The translations under genes were made by a program, and so were the position numbers. The notes below the pieces were generated by a model, which made no database searches, was not told the DNA's origin, and worked only from the letters and a program-made list of their open reading frames with translations. 64,000 nt of DNA, from assembly GCA_012103455.1 (NCBI GenBank), contig WLWT01000001.1:730001-794000 (forward strand), in the 5' to 3' direction. Numbering within the stretch: the first letter of the stretch is position 1; every line of letters begins with the position of its first letter. The stretch comes from Gammaproteobacteria bacterium (GTDB taxonomy: Bacteria > Pseudomonadota > Gammaproteobacteria > HK1). Of this stretch, positions 48,732-57,059 are shown piece after piece.

Positions 48732-49967
48732 ATGCTGATCGATCCTGTCCGCAACTGTCATCTGACCTATTGCAGCAATATTCATCCCGGCGAATCGTGG
48801 CCCGACGTGCGGGCGACCTTGGATGAGCGGTTGCCGGCGGTGCGCCGTCAACTCGGTTGGGCGGGACCCATGGGGGTGGGTTTACGAGTGGCCGCGCAGG
48901 CGGCTGAAACCTTGCGCGGCCAGGCGGCCTTCGACGACTTGAAAGCGCTGCTGGCGGCGCGTGAACTGTATGTCTTCACTATTAACGGATTTCCCTACGG
49001 CCCGTTTCACGGCACCCGCGTCAAAGAGGACGTTTATCTGCCGGACTGGCGCGAGCCGGAGCGGGTGCGGTACACGCTGAATTTGGCCGATCTCCTGGCG
49101 GGATTGTTGCCCGACATGGACGGCCTTGCCGGCAGCATCAGCACCGTACCTGGCGCATTCAAGGCACGGGTGAGCGATGCTGAACACGTGCAACAGATGG
49201 TGCGGGGATTGTCCCGGTGCGTTCGTCATCTGGCCGAGTTGGAGCGCCGTACGGGGAAGCGGATCGTTCTCGCACTCGAACCCGAGCCTTGTTGTTATCT
49301 TGAGACTATCGAAGAGACGGTGCGCTTCTTCGAGGAGCACTTGTTTGCACAAGAGCCGGTGGCGGCCCTAGCGAAGCAACTGGGTGAGAGCAAAGCGGTC
49401 GCTGAGCACGCGATGCGTACCTATCTGGGCGTGTGCTTGGATCTGTGCCATGCGGCCGTCGAGTTCGAGGATGCGGGACAATGCGCCTCGGCGTTAGCCG
49501 GCCGTGGCATCGCTATCCACAAAGTTCAGATAAGCGCAGGCCTTCGGTTCACCCATGTGGGTGAACAGACGCAGGCTTTGTTGGAGCCATTCCAAGATGC
49601 GGTTTATCTACATCAAGTGGTGGCCCGCACCAGCGATGGGCATATCACCCGCTATACGGATCTGGATGAAGCGTTTACCGCGCTGCCTGATGCCGCACCG
49701 GCGACGGAGTGGCGGGTGCATTTCCATGTACCTATCTTCCTCGATGACATGGGAGCGTTCAGCTCGACCCAGCCGTTCATCGCCGAGATGCTCGCGCACC
49801 ATCGAGAGAAGCCGCTCAGTCATCACTTGGAAGTGGAAACGTATACCTGGAATGTGCTTCCCGAGCAGTTTCGCAATATGTCCGTGGACGAGGCGGTGGC
49901 ACGGGAACTCGCGTGGACGCGCATACGGGCACTGCCGGCGCAAGACGCCCAGACCCAAGATGCCTGA
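48732..49967 (+). CDS. eboE: EboE: TIM-barrel metabolite traffic protein
   Basis: A 411-residue sugar-isomerase-like TIM-barrel protein of the ebo cluster. Seen: NCHLTYCSNIHPGESWPDV at the start, the conserved YVFTINGFPYGPFHGTRVKEDVYLPDW, VLALEPEPCCYLETIEETVRFFEEHL, LGVCLDLCHAAVEFED, IHKVQISAGLRF, and FHVPIFLDDMGAFSSTQPFIAEML with HHLEVETYTWNVLPE. Metal-binding style Glu/Asp/His residues of the xylose-isomerase-like fold are present. Ebo clusters are linked to moving secondary metabolite precursors across the inner membrane in cyanobacteria and to nematode deterrence in Pseudomonas; the molecular activity of EboE is unknown. It is followed by eboC on the same strand. Confidence 0.88.
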   Translation: MLIDPVRNCHLTYCSNIHPGESWPDVRATLDERLPAVRRQLGWAGPMGVGLRVAAQAAETLRGQAAFDDLKALLAARELYVFTINGFPYGPFHGTRVKEDVYLPDWREPERVRYTLNLADLLAGLLPDMDGLAGSISTVPGAFKARVSDAEHVQQMVRGLSRCVRHLAELERRTGKRIVLALEPEPCCYLETIEETVRFFEEHLFAQEPVAALAKQLGESKAVAEHAMRTYLGVCLDLCHAAVEFEDAGQCASALAGRGIAIHKVQISAGLRFTHVGEQTQALLEPFQDAVYLHQVVARTSDGHITRYTDLDEAFTALPDAAPATEWRVHFHVPIFLDDMGAFSSTQPFIAEMLAHHREKPLSHHLEVETYTWNVLPEQFRNMSVDEAVARELAWTRIRALPAQDAQTQDA

Positions 49968-50014
49968 GCCATTAGGGCCTAAATAGGACACTGGATACCC
50001 GCGTGAGGTGAAGC

Positions 50015-50890
50015 ATGTCAGCCCTGTACACCCATCTGCAATTGGGCCGTGTCTCTAACTTACCTACGGTCTGGAGCAATGTCGCCGCTGGCGCTGCGTT
50101 GGCTGGAGCGCTGATCCCCGATCTGCGTTTACTCGCCGTGTTGGTGGCGATGACCTTGTTCTATGAGGCGGGTATGTACTTAAACGATGCTTTCGATCGC
50201 GAGATTGACGCTATCGAGCGGCCCGAGCGGCCTATTCCATCGGGACGTATCTCCGCTACCGCTGTGTTTTGCACCGGTTTTGCTCTGATGGCGCTGGCCG
50301 TCGCGTGTCTTTGGGCGGCGGGTGTTTTGGCACCTGGCGGTACCGGCTGGCTGGGACCGCTAAGTGCGCTGGCGCTGGCGGCGGCCATTGTGCTCTACGA
50401 TGCCTGGCACAAGAACAATCCTTTGAGCCCTTTCTTGATGGGTATATGCCGCATGCTGGTCTATGTGGTGGCAGCGCTTGTGATGGTCGAGAGCTTGCCC
50501 GCCAAGGTGCTGGAGGGGGCGGCGGTTTTGCTGGCCTATCTTATCGGCCTGACCTATGTTGCCAAGCAGGAGAACTTGGTGAGTTTCAAAGGCGGCTGGC
50601 CGTTACTTTTTCTAGCTTGCCCTATCGTTTATTTCCCGTTTCTGGCTTGGGCAACACCTAGCGGCATCGTTATCTATATCGGCTTGGTACTCTGGATAGG
50701 TTATGCATTGACTATTTTGCTGCGGCCCACGCCAGGCCATGTGCCCAAGGCGGTGATCTCTTTGATTGCCGGTATCAGCCTGATCGACGCGTTATTCGTT
50801 GTGGTGGGCGGCCATCCGGTGATGGCGTGGGGCTGCGTCAGCGCTTTCGCAGCAACACTGTTGTTGCAGCGGTTGGTATCCGGTACCTGA
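50015..50890 (+). CDS. eboC: EboC: UbiA-like membrane prenyltransferase
   Basis: A 291-residue membrane protein of the UbiA superfamily with about nine helices. Seen: HLQLGRVSNLPTVWSNVAAGAALAG, the aspartate motif YLNDAFDREIDAIERPERPIPSG, YDAWHKNNPLSPFLMGICRMLVY and GLTYVAKQENL. It fits EboC rather than ubiquinone UbiA because of the GRVSNLPTVWSN start and its place 47 bp after eboE. A second, genuine ubiA is at 39665. The substrate is unknown. The start follows GAGGTGAAGC. Its 3' end is only 16 bp from the end of the convergent cytochrome gene. Confidence 0.88.
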   Translation: MSALYTHLQLGRVSNLPTVWSNVAAGAALAGALIPDLRLLAVLVAMTLFYEAGMYLNDAFDREIDAIERPERPIPSGRISATAVFCTGFALMALAVACLWAAGVLAPGGTGWLGPLSALALAAAIVLYDAWHKNNPLSPFLMGICRMLVYVVAALVMVESLPAKVLEGAAVLLAYLIGLTYVAKQENLVSFKGGWPLLFLACPIVYFPFLAWATPSGIVIYIGLVLWIGYALTILLRPTPGHVPKAVISLIAGISLIDALFVVVGGHPVMAWGCVSAFAATLLLQRLVSGT

Positions 50891-50906
50891 GGATAAGGAT
50901 CCGACG

Positions 50907-51323
50907 CTAGGGTGAGAACCGCCGGTGCATGATAAAGGCGGTAACGGCCATACGCTCTTGCTGGTTGAACTCGTGCTTCCAGCCGGGCATGCCCTTGAAA
51001 CCGTTGGTGACACGCTTGTAGACGAACTCCGGCTTATACCGCTTCGGCTTTAGCTTGGGCGCTTTGCCAGGATAAGCTCTTTTGCCATGACAGAACTGAC
51101 AGCGTTTCTTCCAGATCGCTTTGCCCAGCTCGAAGTTTTCCTCGTTGTTCATGAACTCTTCCGTGAACTCGATGGCATCACTTTTATCGGCCATTGGTTT
51201 ATCGGCCATTGGTCGGGGTGCTTGTTGGGACGAGTGTTGGGCGCTGGCCCCCTGCCAGGAAAAGAAAGCTATGAATATGGCGCTGCTCATTATCGCCAAC
51301 AGGGTTACGGCCCGGCGCATCAT
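50907..51323 (-). CDS. Exported monohaem cytochrome c
   Basis: A 138-residue class I cytochrome c. An N-terminal signal/anchor segment (MMRRAVTLLAIMSSAIFIAFFSW) precedes the haem-binding motif RCQFCHGKRAYPGKAP; the axial Met is probably in GFKGMPGWKHEF. A 15-bp exact duplication gives MADK-P-MADK in the linker (51183-51212). Only one CxxCH is present. Being last in the minus-strand unit after a PQQ-type dehydrogenase, it is the likely electron acceptor of that enzyme in the periplasm. The start at 51323 (or 51320) is preferred to the GTG at 51350. Confidence 0.85.
   Translation of the reverse strand: MMRRAVTLLAIMSSAIFIAFFSWQGASAQHSSQQAPRPMADKPMADKSDAIEFTEEFMNNEENFELGKAIWKKRCQFCHGKRAYPGKAPKLKPKRYKPEFVYKRVTNGFKGMPGWKHEFNQQERMAVTAFIMHRRFSP
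51183..51212. repeat. 15-bp exact tandem duplication in the cytochrome gene
   Basis: TTTATCGGCCATTGG twice in a row, encoding a duplicated PMADK pentapeptide between signal peptide and haem domain. Confidence 0.9.
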
Positions 51324-51433
51324 GCCATTACTCGCTCTATCAGTGGCCACGAAGTACTCCCGGGTGCGGCCACACCCGGGAGACGGGATATTCAGCTAGG
51401 GGTGCTGATCAGGGAATAACCCTGGATAACCCT

Positions 51434-52714
51434 TCAAGGAACGATTTTGTAGATGCGATCCAAGCCGCCCACGGGACCCGTGGTATCCGTAGCCATCACG
51501 TAGACCTCGCCATCGCCGTCCTGTCCGAAAGCCAACACGTATGAGTTGAAATTCTGCATGTTGGTGATGTTGACGTCTTCCATGTTCCATTCGGAGCCGT
51601 TCTTGGTGGCCACGTAAAGGCGTCCGTCTTTGACCGGAAACTGTTTACTCCAATCGCCGAAGAAGTACTTTCCATCCCAGGCCGTGTGGCTGCCCCGGTA
51701 GACATAACCGCCAGTGATGGAGATACCTTTGCAGTCTTCTGTCACGTTGCAGTTGTTGTATTCGATGATCGGATCGATCATGCCGGCATCATCACAGCTC
51801 GCCGGATGTTTGTTCGGGTTGAGGTAATCGAAGCAGTGGCTGCCCTCTTTCAAGCGCCAACCATAGTTACCACCTTTGCGCACGATGTCGATTTCCTCAT
51901 AGGCGTTTTGGCCCACGTCGCCACAGAACAGCTCCTTATCGCCGCCCATGTCGAAGGCACAGCGCCATGGGTTGCGAAAGCCATAGGCAAAGATTTCCGG
52001 GGCCACTTCATCATTGCCGACGAAGGGGTTGTCCTCGGGCACCTCATAGGGGTGCTTGCTGTTTACGTCTACGCGCAGCATCTTGCCGAGCAACGAAGAC
52101 AGATCCTGGCCGTTACCCTTGGTGACATGATGGCCGATGCCCCAATCGTTAGCGTAGCCGCCGTCACCGGTAGAAATGTACAGATAGCCGTCCGGGCCAA
52201 ATCCGATCCAATGTCCGTTGTGGTTGAACTGAGGCCAATCGATCTTGGTAATGGTACGGGCGTAGTAATGATCGGCCACATCCGGATCATCGGCGGATAC
52301 ACGCATTTCTACCACCATGTTGGTGTGCGCATACCACAGTTGCTTACCGAGATCGGCATCGCCTCTCAAGGGCGCGGAATAGGCGATGTAGAAAAGACCG
52401 TTGTTTTCATAGTCCGGGTGGAAAGCCATGCCGAGCAAGCCCTGCTCGTCGAAATCTCCCAGAAGTTCCACCAGTGCGCTACGGATGTTCAAAAACGGCT
52501 GGTCCAGCAGGGTGCCATCGGCTTGCACAATCTTGATGAGGCCGATCTGTTCGACGATAAAGCGCCGTTTGCTGTCATCGGGCGGGGACAGTAGCAGCAT
52601 AGGGGCGGTGAGGCCCTCCGCAACCAGTTCGAGTTTGGCGTCCAGCGCCTGTGCTTGTGTTGTGCCAAGGGCCAGCATTGCGCTCGCCACCAGCGGTGTT
52701 ATTTTCTGCAACAT
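51434..52714 (-). CDS. Exported PQQ-dependent sugar dehydrogenase-like protein
   Basis: 426 residues with a signal peptide (MLQKITPLVASAMLALGTTQAQA) and the six-bladed propeller of the GSDH/aldose sugar dehydrogenase family. Seen: RFIVEQIGLIKIV, GLLGMAFHPDYENNGLFYIAYSA, FNHNGHWIGFGPDGYLYISTGDGG, EIFAYGFRNPWRCAFD, GDVGQNAYEEIDIVRKGGNYGWRLKEGSHCF and GGYVYRGS. The catalytic-type His in FNHNGHWIGFGPDG and Arg in GFRNPWR are present. Members oxidise sugars or other alcohols with PQQ in the periplasm; the substrate here is unknown. A strong GGAGG precedes the ATG. It lies between eboB and the cytochrome on the same strand, 92 bp after eboB. Confidence 0.9.
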   Translation of the reverse strand: MLQKITPLVASAMLALGTTQAQALDAKLELVAEGLTAPMLLLSPPDDSKRRFIVEQIGLIKIVQADGTLLDQPFLNIRSALVELLGDFDEQGLLGMAFHPDYENNGLFYIAYSAPLRGDADLGKQLWYAHTNMVVEMRVSADDPDVADHYYARTITKIDWPQFNHNGHWIGFGPDGYLYISTGDGGYANDWGIGHHVTKGNGQDLSSLLGKMLRVDVNSKHPYEVPEDNPFVGNDEVAPEIFAYGFRNPWRCAFDMGGDKELFCGDVGQNAYEEIDIVRKGGNYGWRLKEGSHCFDYLNPNKHPASCDDAGMIDPIIEYNNCNVTEDCKGISITGGYVYRGSHTAWDGKYFFGDWSKQFPVKDGRLYVATKNGSEWNMEDVNITNMQNFNSYVLAFGQDGDGEVYVMATDTTGPVGGLDRIYKIVP

Positions 52715-52806
52715 AGATGATTTCCTCCTTCACGCCCGTTGATGGGCTACTGTGTATTGTCGTGTTGAACGACGGGATAACTTTGATTCTTCAGGGGCAG
52801 GCGATC

Positions 52807-53751
52807 TTAGCGGATGATGAGTTCATCTATCGCTTCGGTGCCTTCCTCCACGGCGGGTTCTTGGCCACGCAGCACGGAATTCCCCTCATATAAGATGCGC
52901 TGATCGATGGGCGGTGGGTTCTCCCAGTGTCCGGCCTGCATTTGTCCGCTCTGGCCATAGGCTGCAAGTGCGTTGCCATAGCATACCGCCTGCGCCGTGG
53001 CTAGTGCGATGCCGCGCTCTGTCATGAGGTGATAAGTTTTCGGCACTGCCAGTGGATCGGAGACGCCCCAGTCGGCGCTCGAATCACAGAAGATCCGCTC
53101 CGAGCCATACTGCCGGACGATTTCAACGAAGCGCTCGTTACCCATTTTAGTATTCGGGTAGAGGGTAAAAGCGGCCCAAAAACCCTTGTCTAGCACTTCA
53201 TCTACAGTCTCTTCGTTGTTGTGATCGATGATCACCCGGGAGGGATCCAGGCCGTGTTCCAGGGCCACATCCATGCTGCGGCTGGTGCCACGTTTTTTAT
53301 CGCGGTGCGGTGTGTGCACCATGACCAGCATGTCCAGCTCCTTGGCCAGTTCAAGTTGGGCTCTGTAGGCGCGGTCCTCCGCCTCGGTCTGGTCGTCGTA
53401 GCCTATCTCGCCGACGGCCACCACGCCCTCTTTACTGAGATAGCGGGGCAGTATGTCCAATACGCCTTCGGCCAGTTCCTCGTTATTGGCTTCCTTGCTG
53501 TTCAAGCCGATGGCGCAATAGTGGCGGATACCGAACTGCGCTGCCCTAAAACGCTCCCAGCCGACCACCGTCGATAGATAATCGATGAAGGTGTCCACAC
53601 TGGTGCGTGGCTGACCTAGCCAAAACGCCGGCTCTATGACAGCCACCACTCCGGCGGCAGCCATCTGCATATAGTCGTCCGTGGTGCGCGAGAACATGTG
53701 AATATGCGGATCTATGAACCGAAGCGGGGTTGCTTGCCGGTTGTCATTCAT
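52807..53751 (-). CDS. eboB: EboB: TatD-like metal-dependent hydrolase
   Basis: A 314-residue TIM-barrel amidohydrolase of the TatD type. Seen: the metal motif FIDPHIHMFSRTTDDYMQMAAAGVVAVIEPAFW, YCAIGLNSKEANNEELAEGVLDILP, VVAVGEIGYDDQTEAED with the metal Glu, MLVMVHTPHRDKKRGT, RVIIDHNNEETV, and IFCDSSADWGVSDPL with the final Asp. The wording matches EboB of ebo clusters rather than housekeeping TatD. It starts 19 bp after eboA behind GAGGTAGGCC, so the two are an operon. Its substrate is unknown; no signal peptide. Confidence 0.88.
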   Translation of the reverse strand: MNDNRQATPLRFIDPHIHMFSRTTDDYMQMAAAGVVAVIEPAFWLGQPRTSVDTFIDYLSTVVGWERFRAAQFGIRHYCAIGLNSKEANNEELAEGVLDILPRYLSKEGVVAVGEIGYDDQTEAEDRAYRAQLELAKELDMLVMVHTPHRDKKRGTSRSMDVALEHGLDPSRVIIDHNNEETVDEVLDKGFWAAFTLYPNTKMGNERFVEIVRQYGSERIFCDSSADWGVSDPLAVPKTYHLMTERGIALATAQAVCYGNALAAYGQSGQMQAGHWENPPPIDQRILYEGNSVLRGQEPAVEEGTEAIDELIIR

Positions 53752-53770
53752 GGCCTACCTCCTCGTGAAA

Positions 53771-54646
53771 TTATTCGCCCTGCGCTAGTTGGTCCCACTG
53801 CAATTCATTATTCTCTGCCCGTTGCAGCAAGTCACCCGCGTCCGCCAGTAAAGCGAGAGCGGCAGCGCTGCCATTGGTGTATAGGGCCAGCGCCGCCCCT
53901 TCGCATTCTCTTCGATCATGGCCCGTCAGCGCGCGGTTCAAGCACGCTAGTGTACGCTCGGTGGCAATGGCGCCTACACAACGCCAAAGCTCCGGGCTGA
54001 CGCTGCGCCCAGCGGACCAGCGCTCTTCAGCATAATCACAGAGCATCAGAGCCAAGTCCTCGTTGCAGCGTTCGTCAAGACCGGCGATCGGGGCCAAAGA
54101 CGAATCGATGAACAGGGCTTTCAACACCATTTGATTCCAGGGTCCGTCAGCCAACTGCTCCGCCGGATAGGGGTTGGCGTGGGCCACCGCTTCGAATACG
54201 ACGCGCATATTGGTGCGCACACCGTCGGCGGCCCGTGCCCGGTGACGCGCGGGCTCGGGGTAGAGCGGCAAGCCCTGGTAGAACGCGATCAGTTCGCCCA
54301 CATCGGCGGTACGCAGCAGTTGATCAAGGCGTTTGCAAAATGCGTCTATATCGCCATTGGCGGTGGCTAGCAAGATGGCCACGCGGGCCGCTTGATCAAC
54401 GCTCCACCGCTCTGGCCGCCAGCCCCGGCGCGCCGCTTGCGCTGCTGCCCGATCACCCTCTTCCAGTTCTAAATAGGCTTTGCCGAGCTTGCGCGTCGCC
54501 ACGCTGATGGCCAGATTGATAGTCCGTTCCAACGGGGCCTCGGCCAGTTTGTCTAAGGTCGCGTTAAACCACGCTGCCGCCTCGAGCGGAAGCTGGCGCG
54601 TGAGCCACGTGATAAGAAGCTGTTGCGGTGTGTTGGAGCGGGTCAA
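53771..54646 (-). CDS. eboA: EboA domain protein
   Basis: A 291-residue helical protein of the EboA type: QQLLITWLTRQLPLEAAAWFNATLDKL near the start, RTINLAISVATRKLGKAYLEL, GWRPERWSVDQAARVAILLA, YQGLPLYPEPARHRARAADGVRTNMRVVFEAVAHANPYPAEQL, then WNQMVLKALFIDSSLAPIAGLDERCNEDLALMLCDYAEERWSAGR. The function of EboA is unknown. It is first in the minus-strand unit eboA-eboB-dehydrogenase-cytochrome. The start TTG 54646 gives the family N-terminus but lacks a good Shine-Dalgarno sequence. Confidence 0.85.
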   Translation of the reverse strand: MTRSNTPQQLLITWLTRQLPLEAAAWFNATLDKLAEAPLERTINLAISVATRKLGKAYLELEEGDRAAAQAARRGWRPERWSVDQAARVAILLATANGDIDAFCKRLDQLLRTADVGELIAFYQGLPLYPEPARHRARAADGVRTNMRVVFEAVAHANPYPAEQLADGPWNQMVLKALFIDSSLAPIAGLDERCNEDLALMLCDYAEERWSAGRSVSPELWRCVGAIATERTLACLNRALTGHDRRECEGAALALYTNGSAAALALLADAGDLLQRAENNELQWDQLAQGE

Positions 54647-54822
54647 GGTATATTCAGAGCCGATGGGCGAAATCGGTAACTGTGAGTGTGTTTATCTTAG
54701 AGTACCGTCTTGGCGCCGCTCTCACTAGACTTGAAGGAGAAGATGGCAGGTACTAGTGATCGGACTGGCGCCTGGGAAAACGAAGCTCACTCGAATGAAA
54801 CGCAACGAATTAGGGACACTCT

Positions 54823-55236
54823 ATGGTAATGATAAAACGGCTTGAGATCAGTTGGGGATGGCGGCTGCCTTGTGCCGTTTTGGGCGCAATGTTGCTGTGG
54901 GCCGCAGTGATGCAGAGCAATGATCCTGATCCGCTTTTATGGATCGCCGTCTATGGATTGCATGGCGCTATCGGTTTATGCGCCGCCGTTGGCTGGGTAG
55001 CGCCATGGCCGGCATTGATCGCGTCACTGCTCACGTTGCTGTGGGCGGCAACGCTTTGGCCTGCGGTTGTAGTGCTGTTATTCGAGCATGATCCGGAACA
55101 ATTGTTGAGCGGTATGTCGCCCGACCGGCCCTATGTCGAAGAGGCCCGCGAGGCGCTAGGGTTGACGCTCGCGTTTTTGGCTAGCGCTTACACAGTGGCG
55201 ATTTCGTTCTTGGTAAGGCCCGCTGTACACCACTGA
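54823..55236 (+). CDS. TMEM220-like membrane protein
   Basis: A 137-residue protein with four hydrophobic segments. The signature AAVMQSNDPDPLLWIAVYGLHGAIGLCA matches the transmembrane protein 220 family, where NDPDP between helices 1 and 2 is typical. The later part has an amphipathic stretch (HDPEQLLSGMSPDRPYVEEAREALGL) before the last helix. The function of the family is unknown. It is transcribed divergently from eboA, 176 bp apart, and could be regulated with it. Confidence 0.75.
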   Translation: MVMIKRLEISWGWRLPCAVLGAMLLWAAVMQSNDPDPLLWIAVYGLHGAIGLCAAVGWVAPWPALIASLLTLLWAATLWPAVVVLLFEHDPEQLLSGMSPDRPYVEEAREALGLTLAFLASAYTVAISFLVRPAVHH

Positions 55237-55459
55237 TCGGTTTTGACCCTAGAGGCACTGGTCAAGCGTAAGCAAAGCCGATGGTGCGGGCGTCATGAAT
55301 GCATGTCCCCGTCTTGAACACTGGGTATTGGCGTGAGCCGAAGGGCGAATGTATTTTACGCTTATTGTGGTGCTAGCCGCATGGGCGTGGCGTCTTATTG
55401 ACTCGCCGCAGCCTCGATGCCAACCTCGCGCCCTGTTTGGTGCCGCTTGGTCGTTAAAG

Positions 55460-55918
55460 ATGGAAACCGTAGGGCTTGGTTTGTTTTACGAAGATCTGCC
55501 GGTGGGGCGCCGGTTCAAGACGATTGGCCGCACTATCACCGACACCGACATCACCAATTTCGTCAACACCACTGGAATGGTTGAGGTCTTGTTTACAGAC
55601 ATGGAATTTCTTAAAAAAGAGTCCGATATTCGCGGGCGGGTGGCACCGGGTGCGCTGGTCTACACCTTCGCCGAAGGTCTGTTGGTGCAGGCGACGATGC
55701 AGCACACCGGTTACGCTTTTCTTGGCATGTCGCTAGACATAGAAGGTCCGGCTTTTGCCGGCGACACCATCCACGTCGAGTGTGAGGTGATCGAAGCTCG
55801 TTTGAGCAACAGCAGGCCTGGCCGTGGGTTGGTGAGAACACGCAACAGGGTGATGAAACAAGATGGTAAGTGTGCGATCACTTACACCCCGTTGCGCATG
55901 ATCAAATGCCGGGAATAA
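55460..55918 (+). CDS. MaoC-like (hot-dog) dehydratase family protein
   Basis: A 152-residue single hot-dog domain. Seen: LFYEDLPVGRRFKTIGRTITDTDITNFVNTTG, GRVAPGALVYTFAEGLLVQ and GPAFAGDTIHVECEVIEAR. The family hydrates enoyl-CoA or binds related acyl-CoA; the substrate is unknown. The usual catalytic D-x4-H pattern is altered (the dyad region reads GMVEVLFTDMEF), so a non-enzymatic or different role is possible. The ATG at 55460 starts the family-conserved part; the frame is open further upstream to 55349. Confidence 0.8.
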   Translation: METVGLGLFYEDLPVGRRFKTIGRTITDTDITNFVNTTGMVEVLFTDMEFLKKESDIRGRVAPGALVYTFAEGLLVQATMQHTGYAFLGMSLDIEGPAFAGDTIHVECEVIEARLSNSRPGRGLVRTRNRVMKQDGKCAITYTPLRMIKCRE

Positions 55919-56017
55919 TGCATGTCAGCTAAAGACGGCCGGCTTAAAACGGCGAGCCGGAACGGATTGTTCATCGAAACACCACCTTACCCATGCCGTA
56001 TAAGCCGGGCCATGATG

Positions 56018-56091
56018 TGGCTGGGGGACTAGGATTCGAACCTAGACTGGCGGAGTCAGAGTCCGCTGTCCTGCCATTAGACGATCCCCCA
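56018..56091 (-). tRNA. tRNA-Gln (anticodon CUG)
   Basis: Minus-strand cloverleaf: acceptor TGGGGGA/TCCCCCA, D arm with GTCTAATGGCAGGAC, anticodon arm GCGGA-CTCTGAC-TCCGC with CTG, T arm TAGGTTCGAATCCTA; discriminator G and an encoded CCA. It lies 32 bp after rpsI on the same strand and could be processed from the rplM-rpsI transcript. Confidence 0.95.
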
Positions 56092-56123
56092 CTGGATAAT
56101 TAGGCCCCCCAGTCAGTGGCAGG

Positions 56124-56513
56124 CTAGCGTTTCGAGTATTGGGGCCGTTTGCGGGCCTTATGCAGGCCGATCTTTTTACGCTCCACCTCCCGGGCGTCGC
56201 GGGTGACGAAGCCGGCTTGACGCAGCGGCCTGCGCAGCGTTTCGTCGTATTCGATGAGCGCCCGCGCAATACCGTGGCGTATAGCACCCGCCTGACCGGT
56301 ACCACCGCCGCCTTTGACGGTGACGGTGACATCGAACTGTTCCAGCGCATCGGCGGTTTGTAATGGCTGGCACACCACCATACGTGCGGTTTCGCGGCCG
56401 AAATATTCGTCCAAAGGACGGCCATTGACGATGATGTTGCCTGTGCCACGTCTTAAGTACACGCGGGCGGTAGAGGTCTTGCGGCGACCGGTGCCATATT
56501 GAACGTCGGCCAT
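56124..56513 (-). CDS. rpsI: 30S ribosomal protein S9
   Basis: 129 residues, full length. Seen: the N-terminal [62 protein letters not shown], and the C-terminal [17 protein letters not shown] whose last residues reach the P site in ribosomes. It lies 28 bp after rplM on the same strand, the universal rplM-rpsI order. Confidence 0.98.
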   Translation of the reverse strand: MADVQYGTGRRKTSTARVYLRRGTGNIIVNGRPLDEYFGRETARMVVCQPLQTADALEQFDVTVTVKGGGGTGQAGAIRHGIARALIEYDETLRRPLRQAGFVTRDAREVERKKIGLHKARKRPQYSKR

Positions 56514-56541
56514 GATGTTTACGGGTTGGCGCGATTAGCGC

Positions 56542-56970
56542 TCAAATCTCCAAAGGCTGCGGTTGTTGGGCTGCGTGTTTGTGTTCCGGACCGGTGTATA
56601 CCTTGAGCTTGCGGTACATGGCCCGCCCTAGCGGTCCTTTGGGTAACATGCCTTTTACTGCTGTCTCGATGATCCGGGTAGGTGCTTGCTTGCGCAGTTT
56701 GCCCAGGGTGATCGACTTGATGCCACCCGGGTAGCCGGAGTGACGGTAATACGTCTTGTCGGTTTCTTTACGGCCTGTCACCCGCACTTTCTCGGCGTTG
56801 ACGACGACGATGTAATCACCGGTATCCACGTGCGGTGTGTATACCGGCTTGTGCTTGCCGCGTAAGCGCCGCGCTATCTCGGTTGCCAGCCGCCCAAGCG
56901 TTTTGCCCTCGGCGTCTACCACATACCAGCGGTGCTCCGCGGTTTGCGGTGTTGCGCTAAAAGTATTCAT
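56542..56970 (-). CDS. rplM: 50S ribosomal protein L13
   Basis: 142 residues. Seen: [68 protein letters not shown], and the C-terminal [34 protein letters not shown]. First gene of the rplM-rpsI operon; a strong promoter is visible 40-70 bp upstream. Confidence 0.98.
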   Translation of the reverse strand: MNTFSATPQTAEHRWYVVDAEGKTLGRLATEIARRLRGKHKPVYTPHVDTGDYIVVVNAEKVRVTGRKETDKTYYRHSGYPGGIKSITLGKLRKQAPTRIIETAVKGMLPKGPLGRAMYRKLKVYTGPEHKHAAQQPQPLEI

Positions 56971-57010
56971 CCGGGTGAGTACCCTGCTTTCGCCCTGCGA
57001 AAGAGCGGAA

Positions 57011-57039
57011 ATTCTACTGACTCATGGTGGCAGGGTCAA
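57011..57039 (-). promoter_or_regulatory. Sigma-70 promoter of rplM-rpsI
   Basis: On the minus strand TTGACC (57034-57039) and TAGAAT (57011-57016) are separated by exactly 17 bp. Each differs from consensus by one base. The expected start point lies about 35 bp before the rplM start codon. Confidence 0.78.
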
Positions 57040-57059
57040 ACCTATTGTGATCAGCGCCG

